Shown here piece after piece: positions 45,111 to 55,546 of a stretch of 64,000 nt of DNA. The stretch comes from Streptomyces sp. Alt3. GTDB lineage: Bacteria; Actinomycetota; Actinomycetes; Streptomycetales; Streptomycetaceae. The notes beneath the pieces were generated by a model that was given only the letters and a program-made list of their open reading frames with translations, was not told where the DNA came from and searched no databases. Every line of letters starts with the position of its first letter. Positions within the stretch are counted from its first letter, which is position 1. The stretch spans positions 3,410,001 through 3,474,000 of the forward strand of contig NZ_CP120983.1 in assembly GCF_030719215.1 (NCBI RefSeq), in the 5' to 3' direction. The position numbers and the translations under genes were made by a program.

Positions 45111-47129
45111 TCAGTCGAACTCCGGGGGCTCCTCGTCCCAGCCGAACTCCGGGTCCGGGTCCGGGACCCGGGCGGCGGACCGGGTCACCGGCGCCGGCTC
45201 GGACGCCCGGGCCGCGGGGGCCGGTGCGGGGCTCTGCGAAGCCTCCGGCGCGGAAGTCCCCGGCGCGACGGCCGACGGGCCCGTGTCCCCCAGCCCGGCC
45301 AGCACCTCCAGCACCCCCTCGCCGTACGTCGCCAGCTTCTTCTCGCCGAGCCCGCTGACGCCTCCCAGCTCCGCGAGGGAACCGGGCCGCAGCGCGGCGA
45401 TCTCCCGCAGCGTCGCGTCATGGAAGATCACATACGCCGGGAGGCCCAGCTCCTTGGCCTGGGCGCCGCGCCAGGCGCGCAGTGCCTCGAAGACCGGTAC
45501 GGCCTCGGCCGGCAGATCCGCCACCGCGGCGGACTTGCTCTTGCGCTCGCCACCCGAGGACAACCGGGTCGTGGGCCGCTTCGGCTCCTTGCGGAGCATC
45601 ACCTCGCGCTCCCTGCCGAGCACGGTGCCGCTCGACTCCGTCAGCACCAGCGTGCCGTACTCGCCCTCGACGGCCAGCAGGCCCTGGGCCAGCAGCTGGC
45701 GCACGACGCCCCGCCACTCCGCCTCGGCCAGCTCCTCGCCGATGCCGAAGACCGAGAGCTGGTCGTGGTCGAACTGGATGGTCTTCGCGGTCTTTCGGCC
45801 CAGCAGGATGTCGATGATCTGGCCGGCCCCGAACTTCTGGTTGCGCTCGCGCTTCAGCCGGACCACGGTGGACAGCAGCTTCTGGGCGACCACCGTGCCG
45901 TCCCAGGTCTCGGGCGGGGCGAGGCAGGTGTCGCAGTTGCCGCAGGCCTGCTCGCCGGGCTCCTGGCCGAAGTACGTCAGGAGCTGGGCGCGGCGGCACT
46001 GCACGGTCTCGCAGAGCGCCAGCATCGAGTCGAGGTGCGAGGCCGCGCGACGCCGGAACGCCTCGTCGCCCTCGCCGCCCTGGATCAGCTTGCGCTGCTG
46101 CACGACGTCCTGGAGTCCGTACGCCATCCAGGCCGTCGACGGCGCCCCGTCACGCCCCGCGCGGCCGGTCTCCTGGTAGTACCCCTCGACGGACTTGGGC
46201 AGGTCCAGGTGGGCGACGAAGCGGACGTCGGGCTTGTCGATACCCATGCCGAAGGCGATGGTCGCGACGACGACCAGGCCCTCCTCCCGCAGGAAGCGCG
46301 ACTGGTGGGCGGCGCGGGTCCCGGCGTCCAGGCCCGCGTGGTACGGCACGGCCTCCACGCCGTTGCGGGAGAGGTATTCGGCGGTCTTCTCGGTGGAGTT
46401 GCGTGAGAGGCAGTAGACGATGCCCGCGTCCCCCGCGTGCTCCTCCTTGAGGAAGGTGAGCAGCTGCTTCTTCGGGTCGGACTTCCCCACGATGCGGTAC
46501 TGGATGTTCGGCCGGTCGAAGCTGGCCACGAAGTGCCTGGCCTCGGGCATGCCGAGCCGCTGGGTGATCTCCTTGTGCGTGGCCTCGGTCGCCGTGGCCG
46601 TGAGCGCGATGCGGGGCACGCCGGGCCAGCGCTCGCCGAGCACCGAGAGCGCCAGGTAGTCGGGGCGGAAGTCGTGGCCCCACTGGGCGACGCAGTGCGC
46701 TTCGTCGACGGCGAAGACGGAGATCTCACCGCGGGCGAGCAGGGAGAGCGTCGAGTCCAGACGCAGCCGCTCGGGGGCGAGGTACAGCACGTCGAGCTCA
46801 CCGGCGACGAACTGGGCCTCCATCGAGCGGCGCTCGTCGAAGTCCTGCGTGGAGTTCATGAAGCCCGCGCGGACGCCGAGGGCGCGCAGGGCGTCCACCT
46901 GGTCCTGCATGAGGGCGATGAGCGGGGAGATCACGATGCCGGTGCCCGGCCTGACCAGGGCGGGGATCTGGTAGCAGAGGGACTTGCCGCCACCGGTGGG
47001 CATGAGCACGACCGCGTCGCCGCCCTCGACGACATGGTCGATCACCGCGCCCTGCTCGCCGCGGAACGTCTCGTACCCGAAGACCCTGTGCAGCGTCTGC
47101 TGCGCAGCGCTCTCGGTCGTCACACTCAT
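45111..47129 (-). CDS. recQ: RecQ-family ATP-dependent DNA helicase
   Basis: 672 residues. Walker A is [17 protein letters not shown], the box II is [18 protein letters not shown], motif VI region is [12 protein letters not shown]. The RecQ-Ct zinc site has CGNCDTC after an upstream Cys, then a winged helix, and an HRDC domain near residue 550 ([19 protein letters not shown]). The last 60 residues are Pro/Ala-rich and acidic. It unwinds 3'-overhang DNA in recombination and repair. ATG 47129 begins [11 protein letters not shown]. Separated from the nuo operon end by a hairpin. Confidence 0.95.
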   Translation of the reverse strand: MSVTTESAAQQTLHRVFGYETFRGEQGAVIDHVVEGGDAVVLMPTGGGKSLCYQIPALVRPGTGIVISPLIALMQDQVDALRALGVRAGFMNSTQDFDERRSMEAQFVAGELDVLYLAPERLRLDSTLSLLARGEISVFAVDEAHCVAQWGHDFRPDYLALSVLGERWPGVPRIALTATATEATHKEITQRLGMPEARHFVASFDRPNIQYRIVGKSDPKKQLLTFLKEEHAGDAGIVYCLSRNSTEKTAEYLSRNGVEAVPYHAGLDAGTRAAHQSRFLREEGLVVVATIAFGMGIDKPDVRFVAHLDLPKSVEGYYQETGRAGRDGAPSTAWMAYGLQDVVQQRKLIQGGEGDEAFRRRAASHLDSMLALCETVQCRRAQLLTYFGQEPGEQACGNCDTCLAPPETWDGTVVAQKLLSTVVRLKRERNQKFGAGQIIDILLGRKTAKTIQFDHDQLSVFGIGEELAEAEWRGVVRQLLAQGLLAVEGEYGTLVLTESSGTVLGREREVMLRKEPKRPTTRLSSGGERKSKSAAVADLPAEAVPVFEALRAWRGAQAKELGLPAYVIFHDATLREIAALRPGSLAELGGVSGLGEKKLATYGEGVLEVLAGLGDTGPSAVAPGTSAPEASQSPAPAPAARASEPAPVTRSAARVPDPDPEFGWDEEPPEFD

Positions 47130-47190
47130 GGTCGCGCCCGTCCGTCCGTCTTCACCCGTCCACAGCAACCATAGGCGCCACGTACGACAA

Positions 47191-47226
47191 CGCCGGACGG
47201 GCTTGACTTTCCAAGGCCCGTCCGGC
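47191..47226 (-). terminator. Terminator of the main nuo operon
   Basis: CGCCGGACGGGC (47191-47202) pairs with GCCCGTCCGGCG (47215-47226), with TTG/CAA extending the stem inwards past a one-base bulge. It lies 20 bp after the nuoN stop on the minus strand and before recQ. Only TTGT follows, so termination may be partial. Confidence 0.8.
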
Positions 47227-47246
47227 GTCGCAGCGCGTTTTCGTCG

Positions 47247-48911
47247 TTACCGCACGAACACTCCGGCCTGGCTCGCCAGGTCCAGGAAGTACTGCGGGGC
47301 CAGGCCGAGCACCAGGGTCACGGCGACCCCGACCGCGATCGTGGTCATCGTCAGCGGGGAAGGGACGGCGACCGTGGGGCCGTCCGCCTTCGGCTCGCTG
47401 AAGAACATCAGGACGATGACCCGGATGTAGAAGAACGCGGCGATGGCCGACGAGATCACACCGACCACGACGAGCCCGCTCGCGCCGCCGTCCGCCGCCG
47501 CCTTGAAGACGGCGAACTTGCCGGAGAAGCCCGCTGTGAGCGGGATACCGGCGAAGGACAGCAGGAACACCGCGAAGACCGCCGCGGTCAGCGGCGAGCG
47601 CCGGCCGAGGCCGGCCCACTTCGACAGGTGGGTCGCCTCGCCGCCCGCGTCCCGCACCAGGGTGACGACGGCGAAGGCGCCGACGGTCACGAAGGAGTAC
47701 ACGCCCAGATAGAAGAGGACGGACGAGATGCCCTCGGGGCTGGACGCGATGACGCCGGCGAGGATGAAGCCCGCGTGGGCGATCGAGGAGTAGGCCAGGA
47801 GCCGCTTGATGTCGGTCTGCGTGATCGCGACGATCGCGCCGCCCAGCATCGTGACGATCGCGACACCCCACATGACGGGGCGCAGGTCCCAGGTGAGCCC
47901 GGGCAGCACCACGTAGAGCAGGCGCAGCAGCGCGCCGAAGGCGGCGACCTTGGTGGCCGCGGCCATGAAGCCGGTGACCGGGGTCGGGGCGCCCTGGTAG
48001 ACGTCCGGGGTCCACATGTGGAACGGGACCGCACCGACCTTGAAGAGCAGGCCCATGAGGATCATCGCCCCGCCGATCAGCAGCAGCGCGTCGTTGCCCA
48101 TGGTGGAGGCGAGCGCCGGGTCGATCTGCTGGACACTGCCGTCGACGACGTTCGCGATGCCCGCGTAGGAGACGGTGCCCGCGTATCCGTAGAGCAGGGC
48201 GATCCCGAAGAGCAGGAAGGCCGAGGAGAACGCCCCGAGCAGGAAGTACTTCACGGCGGCCTCCTGTGACATCAGCCGCTTGCGGCGGGCGACGGCACAC
48301 AGGAGGTAGAGCGGGAGGGAGAAGACCTCGAGCGCGATGAAGAGCGTCAGGAGGTCGTTCGCCGCCGGGAAGACCAGCATGCCCGCCACGGAGAAGAGGG
48401 CCAGCGGGAAGACCTCGGTCGTGGTGAATCCGGCCTTGGCCGCGGCCTTCTCCCCGTCACTGCCGGGTACCGACCCTGCCTGGGCCGCGAAGGAGTCGAC
48501 ACGGCTGCCGTGCGAGGCCGGATCGAGGCGCCGCTCGGCGAAGGTGAGGACGGAGACCACCGAGACCAGCAGGATGGTGCCCTGGAGGAACAGTGCGGGA
48601 CCGTCGACGGCGACGGCTCCCATCGCCGCGATGTGCGCGTTCTTCGTGGCGTACCCGTCGGCGGCGAGCCCGATCACCGCGGCGAACGCCGCAGCGATCG
48701 CGACGACCGTCAGGAACACCTGGGTGGTGTAGCGGGCCCGTCGCGGGACGAACGCCTCCACCAGGATGCCGAGGACGGCGGCCCCGACCACGATCAGGAC
48801 GGGTGCCAGTTGGGCGTACTCGATGGTCGGTGCGGTGAACCTGTCGCCCGGTGCGGCCGTCGTCACCTCGCCCGCCCTCGTCCACAGGCTGTGGACAGCT
48901 GTTGCGCTCAC
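47247..48911 (-). CDS. nuoN: NADH-quinone oxidoreductase subunit N
   Basis: 554 residues, about 14 helices. NuoN marks are EVFSLPLYLLCAVARRK, GLLFKVGAVPFHMWTPDVY with the conserved lysine, and DIKRLLAYSSIAHAGFILAG. Antiporter-like proton-pumping subunit of the membrane arm; last of 14 genes. GTG 48911 overlaps the nuoM stop by four bases. A hydrophilic insert near residue 130 (DPASHGSRVDSF) is typical of actinobacterial NuoN. Confidence 0.96.
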   Translation of the reverse strand: MSATAVHSLWTRAGEVTTAAPGDRFTAPTIEYAQLAPVLIVVGAAVLGILVEAFVPRRARYTTQVFLTVVAIAAAFAAVIGLAADGYATKNAHIAAMGAVAVDGPALFLQGTILLVSVVSVLTFAERRLDPASHGSRVDSFAAQAGSVPGSDGEKAAAKAGFTTTEVFPLALFSVAGMLVFPAANDLLTLFIALEVFSLPLYLLCAVARRKRLMSQEAAVKYFLLGAFSSAFLLFGIALLYGYAGTVSYAGIANVVDGSVQQIDPALASTMGNDALLLIGGAMILMGLLFKVGAVPFHMWTPDVYQGAPTPVTGFMAAATKVAAFGALLRLLYVVLPGLTWDLRPVMWGVAIVTMLGGAIVAITQTDIKRLLAYSSIAHAGFILAGVIASSPEGISSVLFYLGVYSFVTVGAFAVVTLVRDAGGEATHLSKWAGLGRRSPLTAAVFAVFLLSFAGIPLTAGFSGKFAVFKAAADGGASGLVVVGVISSAIAAFFYIRVIVLMFFSEPKADGPTVAVPSPLTMTTIAVGVAVTLVLGLAPQYFLDLASQAGVFVR

Positions 48912-50479
48912 TTGGCGGCCTCCACCTCGGGCTGGGGGTCCTTCTTCTGTACGTCGTGCATGGTGTGCTGCACCGCCGGGTTGACGACCTCGGTCAGCGG
49001 CTGCGGGAAGACACCCAGGAAGATCAGCAGGGCGATCAGCGGAAGGGCCACCGCCAGCTCACGGACCTTGAGATCGGGCATGCCTCCGATGCCCTCCCTG
49101 ACCGGTCCCGTCATCGTCCGCTGGTAGAGGACGAGGACGTACAGCGCGGCGAGCACGATGCCGACGGTGGCGATGATGCCGACAACCGGGTACGCGCTGA
49201 ACGCGCCGACCAGGACCAGGAATTCACTGACGAAGGGGGCGAGGCCGGGCAGCGAGAGGGTCGCCAGTCCGCCGATGAGGAAGGTCCCCGCCAGGACGGG
49301 GGCCACCTTCTGCACCCCGCCGTAGTCGGAGATGAGACGCGAGCCCCGCCGCGTGATCAGGAATCCGGCGACCAGCATCAACGCGGCCGTCGAGAGGCCG
49401 TGGTTGACCATGTAGAGCGTGGCGCCCGACTGGCCCTGGCTGGTCATCGCGAAGATCCCGAGCACGATGAAGCCGAAGTGCGAGATCGACGCGTAGGCGA
49501 TGAGCCGCTTGATGTCCCGCTGGCCGACGGCGAGCAGGGCGCCGTAGACGATGGAGATCAGCGCCAGGACGAGGATCACCGGCGTCGCCCACTTGCTGGC
49601 CTCCGGGAACAGCTGGAGGCAGAAGCGGAGCATCGCGAAGGTGCCCACCTTGTCGACGACCGCGGTGATCAGGACGGCGACCGGGGTGGTCGCCTCCCCC
49701 ATCGCGTTCGGCAGCCAGGTGTGCAGCGGCCACAGCGGGGCCTTCACCGCGAAGGCGAAGAAGAACCCGAGGAACAGCCACCGCTCGGTGGAGGTCGCCA
49801 TGTCCAGCGAGCCGTTGGCCCGCGCCTCGGCGATCTCCGAGAGCGAGAAGCTCCCCGCGACGACGTAGAGACCGATGACGGCGGCCAGCATGATGAGCCC
49901 GCCGGCCAGGTTGTAGAGGAGGAACTTCACCGCGGCGTAGCTGCGCTGCGCCGCCGCGTTCTCGTCGCTGCCCGAGTGCGCCCGGTCCCCGAAGCCTCCG
50001 ATGAGGAAGTACATCGGGATGAGCATGGCTTCGAAGAGGATGTAGAAGAGGAAGACGTCGGTGGCGACGAAGGACAGGATCACCATCGCTTCGACCATCA
50101 GGATCAGGGCGAAGAAGCCCTGGGTAGGCCGCCACCGGGAGCTGTTCGTCTCCAGGGGATCGGCGTCGTGCCAGCCGGCCAGGATCACGAAGGGGATCAG
50201 CAGCGCCGTGAGCGCGAGGAGCGCCACCCCGATGCCGTCGACGCCGAGTTCGTACCGGACGCCGAAGTCCTTGATCCAGGTGTGCGATTCGGTGAGCTGG
50301 TAGCGGTCGCCGCCCGGTTCGAAGCGGGCGAACACGATGCCGGCCAGGGTGAGCGTCGCCAGCGAGACGACCAGGGCGAGCCACTTGGCCGCCGTGCGCC
50401 GCGCGGCCGGGACGGCGGCGGTGGCGATCGCGCCGATCGCCGGAAGCGCCGCCGTCGCTGTCAGGAGGGGAAAGGACAT
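48908..50479 (-). CDS. nuoM: NADH-quinone oxidoreductase subunit M
   Basis: 523 residues. FYILFEAMLIPMYFLIGGFGD carries the helix-5 glutamate, VKAPLWPLHTWLPNAMGEA the lysine motif, DIKRLIAYASISHFGFIVLG the next charged helix. ATG 50479 has GGAGGGGAAAGG upstream and lies four bases after the nuoL stop. Antiporter-like membrane-arm subunit. Confidence 0.97.
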   Translation of the reverse strand: MSFPLLTATAALPAIGAIATAAVPAARRTAAKWLALVVSLATLTLAGIVFARFEPGGDRYQLTESHTWIKDFGVRYELGVDGIGVALLALTALLIPFVILAGWHDADPLETNSSRWRPTQGFFALILMVEAMVILSFVATDVFLFYILFEAMLIPMYFLIGGFGDRAHSGSDENAAAQRSYAAVKFLLYNLAGGLIMLAAVIGLYVVAGSFSLSEIAEARANGSLDMATSTERWLFLGFFFAFAVKAPLWPLHTWLPNAMGEATTPVAVLITAVVDKVGTFAMLRFCLQLFPEASKWATPVILVLALISIVYGALLAVGQRDIKRLIAYASISHFGFIVLGIFAMTSQGQSGATLYMVNHGLSTAALMLVAGFLITRRGSRLISDYGGVQKVAPVLAGTFLIGGLATLSLPGLAPFVSEFLVLVGAFSAYPVVGIIATVGIVLAALYVLVLYQRTMTGPVREGIGGMPDLKVRELAVALPLIALLIFLGVFPQPLTEVVNPAVQHTMHDVQKKDPQPEVEAAK

Positions 50480-50483
50480 GGGA

Positions 50484-52379
50484 TCAGACCGCCCTCATCA
50501 GCAGGGTCGCGGCGATGAGGACCGCCGCACCGCCGAACATCGAGACCGCGTAGGAGCGGGCGTAGCCGTTCTGCAGCTTGCGCAGCCGGCCGGAGAGCCC
50601 GCCCATCGAGGCGGCCGTGCCGTTGACGACTCCGTCGACCAGGGTGTGGTCGACGTAGACCAGGGAGCGGGTGAGGTGTTCGCCGCCGCGGACCAGGACG
50701 ACGTGGTTGAAGTCGTCCTGGAGGAGGTCCCGGCGGGCCGCCCTGGTGAGCAGGGAGCCGCGCGGGGCGACCGCGGGGACGGGCCTGCGCCCGTACATCG
50801 CCCAGGCGATGGCGACACCGATGACGAGCACCACCATGGTGGCGGCGGTGACGGTGGTGGCGCTGACCGGGGCGTGTCCGTGGTCGTGACCGGTGACGGG
50901 CTCCAGCCAGTGCACGAAGCGGTCGCCGATGGAGAAGAAGCCTCCGGCGAAGACCGACCCGAAGGCCAGCACGATCATCGGGATCGTCATGGACTTCGGT
51001 GACTCGTGCGGGTGCGGGTCGTGGCCCTCCGCGTCGGGCTGCCAGCGCTTCTCGCCGAAGAACGTCATCAGCATCACGCGCGTCATGTAGAACGCGGTGA
51101 TCGCGGCGCCGAGCAGCGTGACGGAGCCGAGGATCCAGCCCTCGGTGCCGCCCTTGGCGAACGCCGCCTCGATGATCATGTCCTTGGAGAAGAAGCCGGA
51201 CAGGCCGGGGAAGCCGATGATCGCGAGATAACCGAGGCCGAAGGTGACGAAGGTGACCGGCATGTACTTCCGCAGGCCGCCGTACCTCCGCATGTCCACC
51301 TCGTCGTTCATGCCGTGCATCACCGAACCGGCGCCGAGGAAGAGCCCGGCCTTGAAGAAGCCGTGCGTCACCAGGTGCATGATCGCGAAGACGTAGCCGA
51401 CGGGGCCGAGGCCCGCGGCGAGGATCATGTAGCCGATCTGCGACATCGTCGACCCGGCGAGGGCCTTCTTGATGTCGTCCTTCGCGCAACCGACGATCGC
51501 ACCGAAGAGGAGCGTGACGGCTCCGACCACGACGACGACCAGTTGTGCGTCCGGTGCCCCGTTGAAGACGGCGCCGGAACGGACGATGAGGTAGACGCCC
51601 GCGGTCACCATGGTCGCCGCGTGGATGAGGGCCGAGACCGGGGTCGGGCCCTCCATCGCGTCACCGAGCCAGGACTGCAGCGGCACCTGGGCCGACTTGC
51701 CGCAGGCGGCGAGGAGCAGCATCAGGCCGATCGCGGTGAGCTTGCCCTCGCTCGTGTCCCCGGTGGCCTCGAACACGGGCCCGAAGGCGAACGTGCCGAA
51801 GGTGGTGAACATCAGCATGATCGCGATGGACAGGCCGATGTCGCCGACGCGGTTGACCAGGAAGGCCTTCTTGGCCGCGGTGGCCGCGCTGGGCTTGTGC
51901 TGCCAGAAGCCGATGAGCAGGTACGACGCCAGACCGACGCCCTCCCACCCGACGTACAGCAGGAGGTAGTTGTCGGCGATGACCAGGATGAGCATCGCCG
52001 CGAGGAAGAGGTTCAGGTAGCCGAAGAAGCGGCGTCGCCGCTCGTCGTGCTCCATGTAACCGATGGAGTAGATGTGGATCAGCGTGCCCACACCCGTGAT
52101 CAGCAGGACGAACGTCATCGACAACTGGTCGAGCTGGAAGGCCACGTCGGCCTGGAACCCCTCGACGGGGATCCAGCTGTACAGGTGCTGGTGCAGGGTG
52201 CGGTCCTCGGCGCCCTTGCCCAGCATGTCGGTGAACAGCACGGCACCGACGACGAAGGACGCGGCGGCGAGCACCGTGCCGATCCAGTGTCCGGCCCGGT
52301 CGAGCCGGCGTCCGCCGCAGAGCAGGACCACCGCTCCGAGCAGGGGCGCCGCGACCAGCAGCGCAATCAGGTTTTCCAC
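50484..52379 (-). CDS. nuoL: NADH-quinone oxidoreductase subunit L
   Basis: 631 residues. [19 protein letters not shown] and [19 protein letters not shown] carry the proton-path Glu and Lys; [18 protein letters not shown] and [20 protein letters not shown] follow. The C-terminal long helix that lies along the membrane arm is present. GTG 52379 begins [12 protein letters not shown], 12 bp after the nuoK stop. Confidence 0.97.
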   Translation of the reverse strand: MENLIALLVAAPLLGAVVLLCGGRRLDRAGHWIGTVLAAASFVVGAVLFTDMLGKGAEDRTLHQHLYSWIPVEGFQADVAFQLDQLSMTFVLLITGVGTLIHIYSIGYMEHDERRRRFFGYLNLFLAAMLILVIADNYLLLYVGWEGVGLASYLLIGFWQHKPSAATAAKKAFLVNRVGDIGLSIAIMLMFTTFGTFAFGPVFEATGDTSEGKLTAIGLMLLLAACGKSAQVPLQSWLGDAMEGPTPVSALIHAATMVTAGVYLIVRSGAVFNGAPDAQLVVVVVGAVTLLFGAIVGCAKDDIKKALAGSTMSQIGYMILAAGLGPVGYVFAIMHLVTHGFFKAGLFLGAGSVMHGMNDEVDMRRYGGLRKYMPVTFVTFGLGYLAIIGFPGLSGFFSKDMIIEAAFAKGGTEGWILGSVTLLGAAITAFYMTRVMLMTFFGEKRWQPDAEGHDPHPHESPKSMTIPMIVLAFGSVFAGGFFSIGDRFVHWLEPVTGHDHGHAPVSATTVTAATMVVLVIGVAIAWAMYGRRPVPAVAPRGSLLTRAARRDLLQDDFNHVVLVRGGEHLTRSLVYVDHTLVDGVVNGTAASMGGLSGRLRKLQNGYARSYAVSMFGGAAVLIAATLLMRAV

Positions 52380-52391
52380 GATTCCGACCCC

Positions 52392-52691
52392 TTACAGCTT
52401 CATCAGGCTGGCGTCGTCGACCGAGGCCGAGTGGCGGGAGCGGAAGAGCGACACGATGATCGCGAGCCCGATGACGACCTCCGCGGCGGCGACGACCATC
52501 GTGAAGAACGCGATGATCTGGCCGTCGAGGTTGCCGTGCATCCGGGAGAACGCGACGAGCGTGAGGTTGCAGGCGTTGAGCATCAGCTCGACGCACATGA
52601 ACACCACGATCGCGTTCCGCCTGATCAGCACACCGGAGGCGCCGATCGTGAACAAAAGGGCCGCGAGGTAGAGGTAGTTGACCGGATTCAC
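52392..52691 (-). CDS. nuoK: NADH-quinone oxidoreductase subunit K
   Basis: 99 residues, three helices, canonical size. Both glutamates are present in [13 protein letters not shown] and [17 protein letters not shown] 52691 overlaps the nuoJ stop by four bases. It forms part of the proton path next to NuoJ and NuoA. Confidence 0.97.
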   Translation of the reverse strand: MNPVNYLYLAALLFTIGASGVLIRRNAIVVFMCVELMLNACNLTLVAFSRMHGNLDGQIIAFFTMVVAAAEVVIGLAIIVSLFRSRHSASVDDASLMKL

Positions 52692-53542
52692 TTGGCGACC
52701 TCCTCCTCTTCTTCCGCATGGTCACGGGCTGGTCCGCGGTCACGGCCGAGCCGCTCCCCGGAGCGCTGTTCCAGCGCCTTGAGCTCGGCGAGCGAATCGC
52801 CGGACACGTCGCGGATCTGGCCGCGCTGCCGCAGCGTCTGCATGACGGTGAGCTCGGACGGGGTGCCGTCCGGGAGCAGTCCCGCGATGTCCACGGCGTT
52901 GTGCCGGGCGTAGACACCGGGGGCCGGCAGGGGCGGCAGATGGCTGCTGCGCACCCGCTCCTGGGAGAGTTCGCGCTGCGTCTTGGGGGCTTCGGTGCGC
53001 TCCCGGTGCGTGAGCAGCATCGCGCCGACGGTCGCCGTGATCAGGAGGGCGCCGGTGATCTCGAACGCGAAGACGTACTTGGTGAAGATGAGGTTGGCGA
53101 GGCCCTCGACGTTTCCGCCGTGCTGCGCGTTCGCCGCCCCCAGGCCGTTGAAGGACTGCAGCGACGCCTGGCCGATCCCGGCGATCAGCAGGATGCCGAA
53201 GCCGAGTCCGCAGGCGGCGGCCAGCCAGCGCTGGCCCTTGAGGGTCTCCTTCAGGGAGTCGGCCGCCGTGACGCCGACGAGCATGACCACGAAGAGGAAC
53301 AGCATCATGATCGCGCCGGTGTAGACGACGACCTGGACGATGCCCAGGAAGTACGCCCCGTTGGCGAGGTAGAAGACCGCCAGCACGATCATGGTGCCGG
53401 CGAGCGAGAGCGCGCTGTGCACCGCCTTCTTCATCAGGACGGTGGAGAGTGCGCCGATGACGGCGACGGTGCCGAGGATCCAGAACTGGACGGCCTCGCC
53501 GGTCGAGGTCGCGGTGGCCGCTGCGGCCAGGCCGGCGGTCAT
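52688..53542 (-). CDS. nuoJ: NADH-quinone oxidoreductase subunit J
   Basis: 284 residues. Five helices lie in residues 15-190; the helix-3 motif [21 protein letters not shown] contains the conserved tyrosine. The hydrophilic tail of about 90 residues ([20 protein letters not shown], then a Glu-rich end) is longer than in enteric NuoJ. ATG 53542 overlaps the nuoI stop by four bases. Confidence 0.95.
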   Translation of the reverse strand: MTAGLAAAATATSTGEAVQFWILGTVAVIGALSTVLMKKAVHSALSLAGTMIVLAVFYLANGAYFLGIVQVVVYTGAIMMLFLFVVMLVGVTAADSLKETLKGQRWLAAACGLGFGILLIAGIGQASLQSFNGLGAANAQHGGNVEGLANLIFTKYVFAFEITGALLITATVGAMLLTHRERTEAPKTQRELSQERVRSSHLPPLPAPGVYARHNAVDIAGLLPDGTPSELTVMQTLRQRGQIRDVSGDSLAELKALEQRSGERLGRDRGPARDHAEEEEEVAK

Positions 53543-54135
53543 ACGTCCACCTCCTTGTCCGCTTCTCCCTTGGAGACGGCGACCTGACGCTCGGTGCCAG
53601 GCGCCGCCTCGGTCACCAGACCGCGGTAGTAGTCCTGTTCGTCCATGCCGGGGAAGATCGCGTGCGGACTGTCGACCATGCCTTCCTCCAGGCCCGCGAG
53701 CAGCTCGTCCTTGGTGTAGATGAGGCTCTCGCGGGTGGTGTTGGCGAGCTCGAAGTCGTTGGTCATCGTCAGTGCCCGGGTGGGGCACGCCTCGATGCAG
53801 AGCCCGCACAGGATGCAGCGTGCGTAGTTGATCTGGTAGACGCGGCCGTAGCGCTCGCCCGGGGAGTACCGCTCCTCGTCCGTGTTGTCCGCGCCCTCGA
53901 CGTAGATCGCGTCCGCCGGACACGCCCAGGCGCAGAGCTCGCAGCCGACGCACTTCTCCAGGCCGTCGGGGTGACGGTTGAGCTGGTGCCGGCCGTGGAA
54001 GCGCGGCGCCGTCACCTTCTGCGTCTCCGGGTACTGCTCGGTCAGCCGCTTCTTGAACATGGCCTTGAAGGTCACGCCGAAGCCGGCCACAGGATTCTGG
54101 AACTTCTCCCCTGAGGGTTCCGATGACTCAGACAC
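53539..54135 (-). CDS. nuoI: NADH-quinone oxidoreductase subunit I (two 4Fe-4S)
   Basis: 198 residues. [16 protein letters not shown] and [16 protein letters not shown] bind clusters N6a and N6b. An N-terminal amphipathic stretch ([19 protein letters not shown]) docks on the membrane. It carries electrons from NuoG to NuoB. GTG 54135 has GGGAGG seven bases upstream and overlaps the nuoH end by eight bases. Confidence 0.97.
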   Translation of the reverse strand: MSESSEPSGEKFQNPVAGFGVTFKAMFKKRLTEQYPETQKVTAPRFHGRHQLNRHPDGLEKCVGCELCAWACPADAIYVEGADNTDEERYSPGERYGRVYQINYARCILCGLCIEACPTRALTMTNDFELANTTRESLIYTKDELLAGLEEGMVDSPHAIFPGMDEQDYYRGLVTEAAPGTERQVAVSKGEADKEVDV

Positions 54136-55546
54136 CGTCGGCCTCCCTTCCGTCACTCGAACTTCCCGCACTCGCATGGTCGTCACTCTGAGTATCCGGT
54201 CCACCACTGACAACGAGCTCCCGCTCGCGTCGCGGACTGCGGCGCGGCACCGGCGGCAGGGCCTGGCCGGGCAGTGGCGGCACGGGGAACCCACCCGCCA
54301 TCGGGTCGAACGCCGGCTCGGGTCCTGCCGCCTCCTCGGCGGCCTTGGCCTTGCGGTCCCGGAAGATGTCGGCGACGAAGGAGACCAACAGGACGGCGAT
54401 GACGGCTCCCGCGACGTACAGCAGGATCCTGGAGTAGTCGTATCCCTCGTTGTTCAGCGCCCTGACGGTGGCGACCAGCATCAGCCAGACCACGGAGACC
54501 GGGATCAGGACCTTCCAGCCGAGCTTCATCAGCTGGTCGTAGCGGACGCGGGGCAGCGTGCCGCGCAGCCAGATGAAGAAGAAGAGGAGGAGCTGGACCT
54601 TGATGACGAACCAGAGCATCGGCCACCAGCCGTGGTTCGCGCCCTCCCAGAAGGTGCTGACCGGGTACGGAGCCCGCCAGCCGCCCAGGAACAGGGTCAC
54701 GGAGACCGCGGAGACGGTGACCATGTTGACGTACTCGGCCAGCATGAACATCGCGAACTTGATCGAGGAGTACTCGGTGTTGAAGCCGCCCACCAGGTCG
54801 CCCTCGGACTCGGGCATGTCGAACGGCGCGCGGTTGGTCTCCCCGACCATCGTGATGATGTAGATGATGAAGGAGACCGGCAGCAGCAGGACGAACCAGC
54901 GGTCCTGCTGCGCCGCCACGATCTCCGAGGTCGACATCGAACCGGAGTAGAGGAACACCGAGGCGAACGCGGCGCCCATGGCGATCTCGTAGCTGATCAT
55001 CTGGGCGCAGGAACGCAGACCGCCGAGCAGCGGGTACGTCGATCCGGAGGACCAGCCCGCCAGCACGATGCCGTAGATGCCGACGGAGGCGACCGCGAGG
55101 ATGTACAGCATCGCGATCGGCAGGTCGGTCAGCTGCATCGTCGTGCGCTGGCCGAAGATCGAGACCTCGTTGCCGGCCGGGCCGAAGGGGATCACCGCGA
55201 TCGCCATGAACGCCGGGGCCGCGGCCACGATCGGCGCCAGGATGTAGACGACCTTGTCGGCGCGCTTGACGACGACGTCTTCCTTCAGCATCAGCTTGAT
55301 GCCGTCGGCGAGCGACTGGAGCATGCCCCAGGGGCCGTGCCGGTTGGGGCCGATACGCAGCTGCATCCAGGCGACGACCTTGCGCTCCCACACGATGGAG
55401 AAGAGCACGGTCACCATCAGGAACGCGAAGCAGAACACCGCCTTGACGACGACGAGCCACCAGGGGTCCGTGCCGAACATCGAGAGGTCCTCGGCTGCGA
55501 GGACGGCGCTCTGCGGCGCCGCGGCGAGCCGTTCGAGGCCGGTCAC
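54128..55546 (-). CDS. nuoH: NADH-quinone oxidoreductase subunit H
   Basis: 472 residues. Eight helices with the quinone-chamber loops [30 protein letters not shown] and [19 protein letters not shown]. The last 75 residues form a hydrophilic Pro/Arg/Ser tail not present in enteric NuoH. GTG 55546 overlaps the nuoG stop by four bases. Confidence 0.96.
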   Translation of the reverse strand: MTGLERLAAAPQSAVLAAEDLSMFGTDPWWLVVVKAVFCFAFLMVTVLFSIVWERKVVAWMQLRIGPNRHGPWGMLQSLADGIKLMLKEDVVVKRADKVVYILAPIVAAAPAFMAIAVIPFGPAGNEVSIFGQRTTMQLTDLPIAMLYILAVASVGIYGIVLAGWSSGSTYPLLGGLRSCAQMISYEIAMGAAFASVFLYSGSMSTSEIVAAQQDRWFVLLLPVSFIIYIITMVGETNRAPFDMPESEGDLVGGFNTEYSSIKFAMFMLAEYVNMVTVSAVSVTLFLGGWRAPYPVSTFWEGANHGWWPMLWFVIKVQLLLFFFIWLRGTLPRVRYDQLMKLGWKVLIPVSVVWLMLVATVRALNNEGYDYSRILLYVAGAVIAVLLVSFVADIFRDRKAKAAEEAAGPEPAFDPMAGGFPVPPLPGQALPPVPRRSPRRERELVVSGGPDTQSDDHASAGSSSDGREADGV